The position numbers were made by a program, and so were the translations under genes. Shown here one piece after another: positions 17,464 to 25,958 of a DNA stretch of 64,000 bases. Position 1 is the first letter of the stretch; every line of letters starts with the position of its first letter. This DNA is from Bradyrhizobium betae (GTDB lineage: Bacteria; Pseudomonadota; Alphaproteobacteria; Rhizobiales; Xanthobacteraceae): the NCBI RefSeq assembly GCF_004123905.1, contig NZ_MZXW01000022.1, positions 62,001 through 126,000 on the forward strand, read 5' to 3'. Under the pieces are notes generated by a model that had not been told where the DNA came from, made no database searches, and saw nothing but the letters and a program-made list of their open reading frames with translations.

Positions 17464-18441
17464 ATGAAGCTCGCAATCCTGGCACTGGAAGGTTGCATGC
17501 ATTCGGCAATCGCGGGGATCGCCGACATCCTCTCGCTCACCAATCACGTGATTCAGCAAAGCGGCGCGAAAACGCGGTTCGCGTGGCAAACGCTTTCGCT
17601 CGACGGCAAGGACGTGCGCGCCGGCGGCGGCCAGATCGTCGCGGTCGACGGCGCGATCGGCAAGCGCGCGAGCTTCGATGCGATCCTCGTCCCCGGCAAC
17701 CTCGTCGATCACGTCACGGCCGAGCGCCTGCAACCGCAATATGCGCGCGCCGGCGCCTGGCTCCGCCGGCAGCATGCGAACGGCCGGCTGATCGGCGCAT
17801 TTTGCAGCGGCGTATTCCTACTTGCCGGCGCCGGCCTGCTCGACAACCGCCGCGCCACCATCACCTGGTGGCTGCAAGGGGAGCTGCGGCAGCGTCATCC
17901 CGCGGTCGACCTTGCCGCCGACGCCGTCGTCACCGTGGCGGACCGCATCGTCTGCGCGGCCGGGCCGATGTCGTGGGTCGACCTCCTGCTCCGCCTGATC
18001 GAGATGGTCGACGGCAAGGCGATCGCAAAACTCTGCGCGGACTACGTCGTCATCGACACCGCGCAGCGCACCCAATCGATCTTCATGCCGGTCGGCTATC
18101 TGCTCTCGCAGGACCCGCTACTGACCAAAGCCGATCTGCTGGTTCGCCGCACCGGCAAGAGCCCGATGACGGTCAAGCGCCTTGCCGACGCGCTCGGGCT
18201 GAGCGAACGCACGCTGAACCGAAAATTTCAGGAGCTCACGCGCGAGCCGCCGCAGGCCTTCATCATGCGCCGCCGCGTCGAGCAGGCGCGCACGCTGCTG
18301 GAGACAACGGCGCAGCCGATCAAGACCATCGCGCGCACAGCCGGCTATGAGGACGAGAGCAGCTTCCGCAAGGCGTTCCGCAAGCTGACACTGATGTCGC
18401 CGCAGGCCTACCGCGCGCGACGGATGGAGCGGGCGGCGTAA
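17464..18441 (+). CDS. GlxA-family transcriptional regulator (DJ-1/PfpI plus AraC HTH)
   Basis: The 325-residue protein combines an N-terminal class I glutaminase-like DJ-1/PfpI domain (residues 1-180, with GAFCSGVFLLAGAG holding the nucleophile-elbow cysteine) and a C-terminal AraC/XylS double helix-turn-helix (residues 220-315: MTVKRLADALGLSERTLNRKF and the second HTH IARTAGYEDESSFRKAFRK). It is probably a cytosolic activator whose ligand is unknown. It faces away from the tautomerase gene with a 152-base gap. The start ATG follows GGAGGTCCC. Confidence 0.93.
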   Translation: MKLAILALEGCMHSAIAGIADILSLTNHVIQQSGAKTRFAWQTLSLDGKDVRAGGGQIVAVDGAIGKRASFDAILVPGNLVDHVTAERLQPQYARAGAWLRRQHANGRLIGAFCSGVFLLAGAGLLDNRRATITWWLQGELRQRHPAVDLAADAVVTVADRIVCAAGPMSWVDLLLRLIEMVDGKAIAKLCADYVVIDTAQRTQSIFMPVGYLLSQDPLLTKADLLVRRTGKSPMTVKRLADALGLSERTLNRKFQELTREPPQAFIMRRRVEQARTLLETTAQPIKTIARTAGYEDESSFRKAFRKLTLMSPQAYRARRMERAA

Positions 18442-18549
18442 CAGAGCGGAGCACCGCGCCGGCTGTGGGGCCAATGGCAAGCGCTAGAGGCGTCCCTCTC
18501 GGGAACCCGACTCTCTCAGCATAAAGTAGAGGCCGCCCCAGGAGAGAAC

Positions 18550-18717
18550 ATGAGCGTACCGGAAATCATTCGACGAGCCACCGAAATCGGGGAACGAAAC
18601 GGCAAGATCACCTTCGACGAATTGAATGAACTGTGCGGCAACGGGATAGAGCCCGAAGACATCGAACGCATTCTGAACGCTCTGAGCGATGCGGAAGTCT
18701 GGATCGAGGAAGGGTGA
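18550..18717 (+). CDS. 55-residue stand-alone sigma-70 region 1.1-like protein
   Basis: The ORF starts at ATG 18550 behind a strong ribosome site (CAGGAGAGA) and encodes 55 residues. The core ERNGKITFDELNELC, then IEPEDIERILNALSD and a short acidic tail, follows the pattern of region 1.1 of primary sigma factors (G-y-l-T-y-d-E-l-N-e-x-l-p, then e-Q-I-E-d-i-l-x-m-L). In RpoD this domain masks the DNA-binding regions and the RNA polymerase channel. Here nothing else of a sigma factor is present. It could act as a small trans-acting modulator, but that is inference. Confidence 0.75.
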   Translation: MSVPEIIRRATEIGERNGKITFDELNELCGNGIEPEDIERILNALSDAEVWIEEG

Positions 18718-18737
18718 TGCAGTGGCCTCCGCCCAAC

Positions 18738-19905
18738 CTACGGCTGGAGCTTGACCTGTTGAAGCCAGCTGCAACTTCCGCCCGTCCCGAATATCCAGAT
18801 GCTTGAGTCGGAATGCGGGAGCATGAACGAAGCGCGCCCGGACGATCCGTCGCAAATTTGCTCTGTTGCATTTGGAAGAAGATCGCGGACAACTTTGCCT
18901 GCTGCGGGCTCGAGATAAAAAAATTCGGTGCCTTCCGCAGCAACACAGAAGGTGATGAGACCTCCTTCTCGAGGGATCAGGACGGCACGCGGGCAAGGCA
19001 TTGGTCCCACGCGACGTTGAACGATGGTCTCCGGAATGACGTTCTGCCAAACGACCTGGCCTTGGGCAGTCAAACGGGTAACGCTCAGTGCCTTGGCCGA
19101 GGGCGTCTTCGACATCGGCTCAGTCCAGGCGCTGGCCGCGAAAATATCTCCGCGTCCCGAACCGACCTTCATCAGCCAGGAAGCGCCCGGCCTGCCCCAT
19201 CGTCACGGACGACATGGTGATCCAAAAGTTGTCCTTCGGTCTCGAAACGCCACAAAGCCACGCGCGCACCGGCGCCTTTCGCCTCTCCCTCGACCGCCTC
19301 GAAGGCCATCACCGCAATCAGATCATTCAACACAGCGACCGACGCGATTTCGCCTAACCCAAATGTCTTCTCCCAGAGGATTTCTCCATCGCCAGATATC
19401 CGCGCGAGCCAATTTGCATCATCTTCTCGCCCGATGATGACCGCGTCACCGGAGGGCAAGATCGCCATATCGAATATTGAGTTCTCACGCTTTCGCGCAA
19501 TTACAACTTCCCAAACCAAATGCCCATCCGGGCCGACCTTTGCGAGGTAGGCATCTGACAAAGGAGCGCTGGCGTACGATCGCCCTTTGTTCGTCGTCCC
19601 GCCGATCCAGATCGAGCCGTCGGCCGCCGCTGCCGAGTGGATGGCGTAGGGATCAAGCATCTTGACGGTCTTAAGCGGAACGCGCGATCAACGCCAAGTG
19701 CGTTCGCGCCAATCATCAATGACAGGCGCTTCTCGCGGTCTTGAAGCACGAGAACGGCCGTTCCGTTTGCGGCTGGTGCAACGTCCCGTATCGTGACGTC
19801 TGGAATGGACCAAAGATATTTTGACGACGATATCAGCCCATTGCCGATGCTCGGCTCGGCCGACAGGGCTCCGTTCAGACAGGCGAGCGAGCCAAGGGCA
19901 AACAT
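18738..19905 (-). pseudogene. beta-propeller-like exported protein, split by two frameshifts
   Basis: Three consecutive minus-strand frames together make one protein. Frame one gives a signal-peptide-like start (ATG at 19905, FALGSLACLNGALSAEPS) and runs to about 19695. Frame two carries repeats such as SIWIGGTTNKG and YLAKVGPDGHLVWE to a stop at 19172. Frame three continues with GRGDIFAASAWTEP to 18738. The shift points are near 19690-19700 and 19180-19200, and reading across each restores sensible sequence. The G-x-x-x-W and W-x-A-x-I/V-x-x-D-G motifs suggest blades of a PQQ- or NHL-like propeller. Base composition is less GC-rich than neighbours. Sequencing error cannot be excluded. Confidence 0.65.
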
Positions 19906-19990
19906 AAAGCGCCTGATTTCCGAAAGACCTGCGCCCGGCTCTGCGCAGCAGCGTAAGAACGCTGCAGCGCGTCCGGGACACGCGCGAGAA

Positions 19991-20764
19991 CTACGCCGCG
20001 GCCTTCTGCCGTTCGACCATCGCCTCACCAAAAGCCTCGAACAGCTTCCGGTTGACCGGATTTTGCTGCGGGTCGTATTCGGCGTGCCATTGCACGCCGA
20101 GCGCGAAGGTCGGGGCTTCCGCGATGCGGATCGCCTCGATGGTGCCGTCCTCGGCGATTCCTTCGATCAGCACGCGCTTGCCGGGGTCCAAAATGCCCTG
20201 GCCGTGCAGCGAATTGACCCTGATCTTCTCGCAGCCGAGCAGTCTTGCGAACGCACCGCCGGGCGTGAGGTCGACGTCGTGACGGTCGGCAAACACCACG
20301 GTCGGATCGGGATGGATCTCGCCGTTCTCGAGCCGGGGCATGCGGTGGTTCATGCGGCCGGGGATTTCGCGGATCTCGGGGTGCAACGAGCCGCCGAAGG
20401 CGACGTTCATCTCCTGCAGTCCGCGGCAGATGCCGAACAGCGGAACGCCGCGGGCGACGCAGGCGACCGAAAGCGCCAGCGCGACCTCGTCGCGATGGAT
20501 ATCGTAGGGTTCGTGCCGTTCGCACGGATCGACATTGAAGCGAGTCGGATGGACGTTGGCACGGGCGCCGGTGAGCACGATCCCGTCGACCACGTCGAGC
20601 AGCGCGCCAATATCGGTGATATCAGGCGCGCCCGCGAACATCATCGGCAAGCCACCAGAAACCTCGGCCACCGCGCGCAAATTGCGCTCGCCGACCATCT
20701 GGACCTGAAATCGATTTTCGACGCGATGGGCATTCCCGATCACGCCGACGACCGGCTTTCTCAT
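19991..20764 (-). CDS. class I glutamine amidotransferase-like hydrolase (peptidase C26, PuuD-like)
   Basis: The 257-residue protein matches the gamma-glutamyl-gamma-aminobutyrate hydrolase family. Cys113 in GICRGLQEMN is the nucleophile of the elbow, and His227 with Glu229 in GVQWHAEYD complete the triad. In E. coli PuuD, this family cuts gamma-Glu-GABA in putrescine breakdown. No other putrescine genes lie nearby, so the substrate is uncertain. The length is typical. Confidence 0.88.
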   Translation of the reverse strand: MRKPVVGVIGNAHRVENRFQVQMVGERNLRAVAEVSGGLPMMFAGAPDITDIGALLDVVDGIVLTGARANVHPTRFNVDPCERHEPYDIHRDEVALALSVACVARGVPLFGICRGLQEMNVAFGGSLHPEIREIPGRMNHRMPRLENGEIHPDPTVVFADRHDVDLTPGGAFARLLGCEKIRVNSLHGQGILDPGKRVLIEGIAEDGTIEAIRIAEAPTFALGVQWHAEYDPQQNPVNRKLFEAFGEAMVERQKAAA

Positions 20765-21003
20765 CTCCCGTTCCGACCTCCTGCCGAAAAAGATTCTCCA
20801 AACATGCCCCTCCGATGGAACAAATTCAACAGAAGGGATCGCGGGACGGCAATGCTATTTTCGCGCAAAGGCGGCCAAGGCCCCCTAGAGGCACCCTTTT
20901 GCCCCGGTCGCGTTGGCTTTGAGGCCAGGCCAGCGCCGCCCGGCTTGATCCCCGACGGCAATTCGCGAAAGAGTGCTCGGTACAGCCCCGAAAAGGATCC
21001 GAT

Positions 21004-22152
21004 GTGACCATTCCCAGAGATGAACGGCCCCGGACCCGCAGCGATCTCGCGCGAGATCAGGCCTGGGCCATCTCGGTCGGCGGCAGCGGTATCGTGCTGT
21101 TCACGGCGCTGCTCGCCTTCACCTGGTATTTTGCCGCCACCCTGCTGCTGATCTTCGCCGGCATGCTGCTCGGCGTCGGCCTCAACGCGCTGACAAACGC
21201 GCTCGGCCGCCGCGTGCACCTGCCTCATCCGGTCCGGCTCGCGATCGTCTGCGCCGTGCTTGCGGTGCTGCTTGCGGGTGTCGCCTATCTCGGCGGCGCC
21301 ACCATCGCCGAGCAGGCCTCGGTGCTGAGCAAGACCATCAGGTCGCAGATCAGCAACGTCCGCTCCTTCCTGGAGAACCACGGCGTCGACACCAGCGTGT
21401 TCGATCTCGGCAATGCCGCGCCCGTCGCCTCAGGCGACGCCGGCGCGACGCCCGCCCCGAGCCCGGCCTCCCATGGCGGATTGCCCGGCGGTGCCGGCGC
21501 GCTGGCCTCGAGTGGCGGGGCGATCGTGAGTCAGACCTTCAAGCTGCTGTTCGGCGCGATCAGCGCCGTCGGCAACATCTTCATCGTGCTGTTTCTCGGG
21601 CTCGCCTTCGCCGCCCAGCCCAGCGTCTATCACGACGGTCTGTTGTTCCTCGCGCCCGCAAAGCATCGCACGCGCGTGGCCCTGATCATCGACCGCATCA
21701 GCGAAACGCTGGAGCGCTGGCTGATCGCGCAGATCGTGGTGATGATCGCGGTCGGCCTCGTGACCTGGATCGGGCTTGCCATCATCGGCATTCCCGGCTC
21801 GTTCATCCTGGGGATCCAGGCCGGCCTGCTTGCCTTCATCCCGACCGTCGGCGCCATCATCGCCGGCGTCGTCGTGGTGCTGGCGAGCCTGGCCTCGGGC
21901 TGGATCCCGGCGCTGTCGGCCTTCATCCTCTTCATGGGTGTGCACGCCATGGAGAGCTACGTGCTGACGCCGATCCTGCAGCGCCAGGCGCTCGACATCC
22001 CGCCGGCGACGCTGTTCGCGTTCCAGATCCTGCTCGGCGTCGTCTTCGGAATCTGGGGCCTCGCGCTGGCGCTGCCGCTGGTCGCCATCGCCAAGGTCAT
22101 GATCGACCATTTCAAGACGTATGAGGCGCCCCCTCTGGCGGAGGCGGCTTGA
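21004..22152 (+). CDS. AI-2E family transporter (PerM/YdiK-like membrane protein)
   Basis: A 382-residue inner-membrane protein of about eight helices. It has the AI-2E_transport pattern: paired N-terminal helices, a large soluble middle part (residues 110-190, here with an Ala/Gly/Pro-rich insert APSPASHGGLPGG), and the conserved C-terminal stretch with GIPGSFILGIQAGLLAFIP. Members export diverse small molecules or sodium; the name does not establish autoinducer-2 transport here. The start is a GTG at 21004 behind AAAAGGATCC. Confidence 0.88.
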   Translation: MTIPRDERPRTRSDLARDQAWAISVGGSGIVLFTALLAFTWYFAATLLLIFAGMLLGVGLNALTNALGRRVHLPHPVRLAIVCAVLAVLLAGVAYLGGATIAEQASVLSKTIRSQISNVRSFLENHGVDTSVFDLGNAAPVASGDAGATPAPSPASHGGLPGGAGALASSGGAIVSQTFKLLFGAISAVGNIFIVLFLGLAFAAQPSVYHDGLLFLAPAKHRTRVALIIDRISETLERWLIAQIVVMIAVGLVTWIGLAIIGIPGSFILGIQAGLLAFIPTVGAIIAGVVVVLASLASGWIPALSAFILFMGVHAMESYVLTPILQRQALDIPPATLFAFQILLGVVFGIWGLALALPLVAIAKVMIDHFKTYEAPPLAEAA

Positions 22153-22156
22153 CCCT

Positions 22157-22453
22157 TCACGTCGTCAGCACGGTCTCGGTGTGCTCGACCTCGGGGGGCG
22201 CGGCAAAATACTGGCCGACGAGGCCACGCCATTCGGTGAAATTCTCGGAGCCGCGGAAATCCACCGTGTGGCTCTCCAGCGTTTCCCATTTCACCATCAG
22301 CCGGTAACGCTGCGGCTTCTCGATCGACTTGTGCAGCTCAAAACCGTGAAAGCCCTTGGCGCGGCCGAAGGCAGCCTTGGCCTTGGCGACGGCGGCCTCA
22401 AAGTCCTTCTCGCTGCCCGGCTTGACGTCGATTTGCGCGATCTCGGTGATCAT
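22157..22453 (-). CDS. antibiotic biosynthesis monooxygenase (ABM)-fold protein
   Basis: A 98-residue dimeric alpha/beta-barrel domain: I-x-V-K-P-G-S-E-K-D-F at the N-terminus, the F-H-G-F-E-L-H-K-S strand, and the WETLESHTVDFRGSENFTEW stretch. Relatives include quinol and heme-degrading monooxygenases, but many are uncharacterised. It ends four bases from the stop of the convergent AI-2E gene. Confidence 0.85.
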   Translation of the reverse strand: MITEIAQIDVKPGSEKDFEAAVAKAKAAFGRAKGFHGFELHKSIEKPQRYRLMVKWETLESHTVDFRGSENFTEWRGLVGQYFAAPPEVEHTETVLTT

Positions 22454-22532
22454 CGGTTTCCACCCATTATTGTTCGATGAGCGTGTCTACCGCAGCTTCG
22501 GGCAAAGAAAAAGGCACCGAAACGGCGCCCTG

Positions 22533-22569
22533 CCAAGTCCAAAACCAAGTCCAAAACCAGGACCAAAAA
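22533..22569. repeat. three tandem copies of a 12-bp unit
   Basis: CCAAGTCCAAAA occurs twice in succession, followed by a third diverged copy (CCAGGACCAAAA). The array lies between the ABM gene and the small membrane protein gene and probably arose by slippage. Confidence 0.7.
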
Positions 22570-22579
22570 TGCAGGTCAC

Positions 22580-22816
22580 TCAGGCGAACAGCAGCACCGT
22601 GGCCGCCACGACCAGCGCACAGCCGGCGAACAGCGCGATCGGCCAATAGCTGCGGCTCTGCATGTAGCGCCCCTGGGCGCGGCGCTCGGCGATGAGCGCC
22701 GTCTCATACTCGTCCGCGGTCGAGAACACACAGGCGAAGCCGCCACGTGCCGAAGCCGCGTGAGCTTCGAGCGACATCAGGGCAGCCTGCGGATTCTGTC
22801 GACGGATCGATTCCAT
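22580..22816 (-). CDS. small hypothetical protein with one C-terminal membrane helix
   Basis: A 78-residue ORF with a soluble N-terminal part (about 55 residues) and one hydrophobic helix at the C-terminus (YWPIALFAGCALVVAATVLLF), giving a tail-anchored topology. I recognise no family. Codon use matches the neighbours. It begins 60 bases from the end of the convergently placed GGDEF gene's downstream region and could be its own transcript. Confidence 0.55.
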   Translation of the reverse strand: MESIRRQNPQAALMSLEAHAASARGGFACVFSTADEYETALIAERRAQGRYMQSRSYWPIALFAGCALVVAATVLLFA

Positions 22817-22875
22817 GACCGCAATGGTAGGGATCGAACGGTAAACAGGGGATTACCGCGAGGCCCCCCCGCGTA

Positions 22876-24108
22876 TCAGGCTGTCGCCGGCTGTGCCTTG
22901 GATTGTCCCTTGGGCACACCGACCCGCGCTGCGCTCTGGCGGCGCCAGTTCTCCAGCGACAGCGGCAGCTCCTCCGCCGCCTCGACGCGATTACGGCCGC
23001 CGCGCTTGGCCTGGTAGAGCGCGGTGTCGGCCGAGGCCAGCAGCACCTCGAGCTCGGTGCCGGCCGGACCGCCGGCGACGCCGATGCTGACGGTGGTGTC
23101 GACCGGGCCTTCATCGACGACGACGCCGGAGGCCTCGAAGGCTTCGCGCACGCGCTCGGCGACCAGCACGCCCTCTTCCAGCGAACACGGCAAGAGAGCG
23201 GCGAATTCCTCGCCGCCGATGCGGCCCGACATGTCGGTCATGCGCAGATTGCTGACAACGACGGTGGAGAACAACTTCAGCATCTCGTCGCCGGCGGGAT
23301 GGCCAAAGCGATCGTTGATCGACTTGAAATGATCGATGTCGAAGATCATCACGGTCACGGGACGCCCGGCCTTGGCCTCGCGCTCGATCACACGGCCGCA
23401 GGCTTCCGAAAAGCCGCGGCGGTTGAGCATGCCGGTCAGGGGATCGGTCGACGCGGCGGTCCGATGCGCGGTCACCGTGCGCTCGGACACCAGCATGAAG
23501 ATCACGAACACGGTGCCGACGGCATAGAGGATCAGCTCGACCGCGAATACGGTGACCCAGATGCTCGTGGAGAAACCGGCATCGTGCGGGCGCAGGAAAC
23601 TGCCGAGCAGGATCGGCAACATCAAGACGCAGCCGTGCATCACCGGCACCACGAAGGCCGGCCAGCGCCGTTGCAGGCTCTTGCGCCGTTCGACCCAGAG
23701 CTCGCTCGCGGTCAGCGCCGCATAGACCGAGACGATGCCGGCGCCGACGATCATGCGCACTATGGACGCCGCGGGATCGAGCAGCGTGGCGGCCGCGGCC
23801 CAGGCGAGCGCGCCGACGAGAAGGCCCGGCCAGTTCGGCTTGCGGCCGTGGAAGACGCGCGCCGCATTCCACACCATGCCGCAGGCGACGAAGCCGACCG
23901 CGTTCAGCGCAAGGTAAAGATGCGGGCCGAGCTTGTCGCCGGCCACAGTCCACAGCGCAACGGAAGCGGCGCCGAGGAGATACGCGGTGCCCCACCATTT
24001 CAGCGCAGGACTGTTTTCCTGCCTGCCAAAGAATACCATCATGGCGCCGAGCAGTGCGGCAACCATGGTGGCAACCAAATAGAGCGTGATGCTATCGAGC
24101 GACATCAT
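22876..24108 (-). CDS. membrane-anchored diguanylate cyclase (GGDEF)
   Basis: The 410-residue protein has six to seven N-terminal membrane helices (to about residue 205) and a GGDEF domain (220-380) that makes cyclic di-GMP from two GTP. The active-site loop is GGEEF at residues 298-302, an active variant. The inhibitory I-site R-M-T-D (289-292) sits exactly five residues before it, so product feedback is expected. The metal- and substrate-binding FDIDHFKSINDRFGH stretch is complete. There is no EAL domain and no soluble sensor domain; the membrane part may sense the signal. Confidence 0.95.
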   Translation of the reverse strand: MMSLDSITLYLVATMVAALLGAMMVFFGRQENSPALKWWGTAYLLGAASVALWTVAGDKLGPHLYLALNAVGFVACGMVWNAARVFHGRKPNWPGLLVGALAWAAAATLLDPAASIVRMIVGAGIVSVYAALTASELWVERRKSLQRRWPAFVVPVMHGCVLMLPILLGSFLRPHDAGFSTSIWVTVFAVELILYAVGTVFVIFMLVSERTVTAHRTAASTDPLTGMLNRRGFSEACGRVIEREAKAGRPVTVMIFDIDHFKSINDRFGHPAGDEMLKLFSTVVVSNLRMTDMSGRIGGEEFAALLPCSLEEGVLVAERVREAFEASGVVVDEGPVDTTVSIGVAGGPAGTELEVLLASADTALYQAKRGGRNRVEAAEELPLSLENWRRQSAARVGVPKGQSKAQPATA

Positions 24109-24265
24109 GTCGGCCCCCTCTTAAAACATAGCAATTACGCGATCGGCACATCCGATTTGCGCGCCCTTCCAAATGCGACGCTATGTCCGCGAAGTTCCAT
24201 TCAGGTTTTCATGCAAGAGCAAGTTTTCGGGAAACACGTCATCAATTTGCATACAAACGAACAGC

Positions 24266-24295
24266 AAAAAGGGCGCTGAAATCAGCGCCCTTTTG
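24266..24295 (-). terminator. rho-independent terminator of rplM-rpsI
   Basis: AAAAGGGCGCTGA and TCAGCGCCCTTTT form a perfect 13-bp stem ending in T residues on the minus strand, about 45 bases past the rpsI stop. Confidence 0.9.
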
Positions 24296-24338
24296 CATCT
24301 CATTGAAGCCGCTTTCGCGGCGAATGCGACCGAAGCGA

Positions 24339-24818
24339 TTAACGCTTCGAGAACTGGAAGGACCGGCGGGCCTTGGCCTTGCCGTACTTCTTGCGCTCGA
24401 CGACTCGGGAGTCGCGGGTCAGGAAGCCGCCCTTCTTGAGCACGGTACGCAGCTCCGGCTCGAAATAGGTGAGCGCCTTGGAGATACCATGACGGACCGC
24501 GCCAGCCTGACCGGACAGACCACCGCCGGCGACGGTGCAGATCACGTCATACTGGCCGGAACGTGCGGCCACCGAGAACGGTTGCTCGATCATCATGCGC
24601 AACACGGGACGGGCGAAATAGACCTCGACCTCGCGCGCGTTGACCGTGACCTTGCCGGCACCCGGCTTGATCCAGACGCGGGCGACCGCGTCCTTGCGCT
24701 TGCCGGTGGCGTAGGCGCGGTTGAACTTGTCGACCTTCTTCTCGTGCTTGGGCGCGTCGGGCGCGACCGCCGTCTTGAGCTGCGAGAGCTGGTCGAGCGA
24801 CTGAATGGATTCGGCCAT
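24339..24818 (-). CDS. rpsI: 30S ribosomal protein S9
   Basis: A 159-residue S9 with the usual core (ATGKRKDAVARVWIKPG, GGGLSGQAGAVRHGISKAL) and the conserved C-terminus ending F-S-K-R, which contacts the P-site tRNA. An N-terminal extension of about 30 residues is common in alphaproteobacteria. The start ATG at 24818 lies two bases after the rplM stop codon, so the two are cotranscribed and translationally coupled. Confidence 0.98.
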   Translation of the reverse strand: MAESIQSLDQLSQLKTAVAPDAPKHEKKVDKFNRAYATGKRKDAVARVWIKPGAGKVTVNAREVEVYFARPVLRMMIEQPFSVAARSGQYDVICTVAGGGLSGQAGAVRHGISKALTYFEPELRTVLKKGGFLTRDSRVVERKKYGKAKARRSFQFSKR

Positions 24819-24820
24819 GA

Positions 24821-25285
24821 TTATGCGGCCCTCGTGTTCTTGCGGTTCAACTTGGCGATGTCGAGCTTCTCGGGCGTCTGCGCCTCGTGCGGATGATCGG
24901 CGCCGCCGTAGACACGGAGGTTGCCCATCTGCACGCGACCGAGCGGACCACGGGGGATCATGCGCTCGACGGCCTTCTCGAGCACGCGCTCGGGATGCTT
25001 GCCCTCGAGGATCTGGCGCGCGGTGCGCTCCTTCACGTGGCCGACATAGCCGGTGTGCTTGTAATAGGTCTTCTGCTCGCGCTTGCGACCGGTGAGGACC
25101 GCATGCTGCGCGTTGATGATGATGACGTTGTCGCCGCAATCAACGTGCGGGGTGTAGATCGGGAGGTGCTTGCCGCGCAGGCGCATGGCGACGATGGTGG
25201 CGAGGCGGCCGACGACCAGACCTTTGGCGTCGATCAGCACCCACTTCTTCGTCACCTCAGCCGGCTTTGCCGAAAAGGTTTTCAT
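24821..25285 (-). CDS. rplM: 50S ribosomal protein L13
   Basis: A 154-residue L13, an early-assembly 23S rRNA binder. Typical sequence: WVLIDAKGLVVGRLAT, HVDCGDNVIIINA, and RMIPRGPLGRVQMGNLRVYGG. The start is the ATG at 25285 (M-K-T-F-S-A-K-P), rather than a start 13 codons upstream. It is the first gene of the rplM-rpsI operon, whose promoter should lie in 25286-25440. Confidence 0.98.
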   Translation of the reverse strand: MKTFSAKPAEVTKKWVLIDAKGLVVGRLATIVAMRLRGKHLPIYTPHVDCGDNVIIINAQHAVLTGRKREQKTYYKHTGYVGHVKERTARQILEGKHPERVLEKAVERMIPRGPLGRVQMGNLRVYGGADHPHEAQTPEKLDIAKLNRKNTRAA

Positions 25286-25443
25286 GTCAGAGTTTCCGTG
25301 GACGGGGAGCATCGGCGCGAACACCGCACCGGACTGCGAGGTTTTCTAGAGAAGAGACCCGCAACGGTCAATGCCCGAGGATGGAAATTAATCAATACAA
25401 ATCAACGACTTAAAAATATGGTACGATACTACCTGCGAAAAGC

Positions 25444-25872
25444 TCAAACATTTGGAATGGAATAGGTCGAGGTGACATGGGCGATCGGGTCCGGCGAACT
25501 GCCGGACAGGAGCTTCACCTCCCCGACCGCCAGGCGCTTGCCGAGCTTGAGAAGCCGCGCCTCCGCCAGCACGTCCTGCCCGGGCTGGCCCTTGCGCAGG
25601 AAATTGATGTTGAGATTGGTGGTGACCGCGAGCCCGATCGGCCCGATTGCGGACAGCAGCACCACGTACATCGCGAAATCGGCAAGCGTCATCAGCGTCG
25701 GACCGGACACGGTTCCGCCCGGCCGCAGCATCCTTTCGCTGTAGCGCTGCCGCAGAAGGCAGGTCTGGCCGTCCGCACTCTCGATCGTGATGTCGTCGCC
25801 GCTGAAGGCCTGGGGAAACTCGTCACGGAGAAACTGCTCGACCTCCGCCACGCTCATTTTCGCTAACGCCAT
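25444..25872 (-). CDS. PaaI-type hotdog-fold thioesterase
   Basis: The 142-residue protein has the hotdog pattern of acyl-CoA thioesterases (RPGGTVSGPTLMTLADFAMYVVLL, then TTNLNINFLRK), likely acting on aryl- or acyl-CoA in the cytosol. The ATG at 25872 is chosen; an upstream GTG (25884) and a downstream ATG (25857) are alternatives. It diverges from the enoyl-CoA hydratase gene, which also handles CoA thioesters. Confidence 0.85.
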   Translation of the reverse strand: MALAKMSVAEVEQFLRDEFPQAFSGDDITIESADGQTCLLRQRYSERMLRPGGTVSGPTLMTLADFAMYVVLLSAIGPIGLAVTTNLNINFLRKGQPGQDVLAEARLLKLGKRLAVGEVKLLSGSSPDPIAHVTSTYSIPNV

Positions 25873-25958
25873 GCTTCGCCTCACCCTCGCTTCACATCCC
25901 CTGTTACATTAAGTTATCTGCGTCATCCAAACGCAATAATCCAATCGGAAACGCCTCG

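Noticed and set aside
22533..22569. three tandem 12-mers as a possible CRISPR or iteron array
   Set aside because: The units are adjacent with no spacers, only three copies, and no replication or Cas gene is near; slippage is enough.
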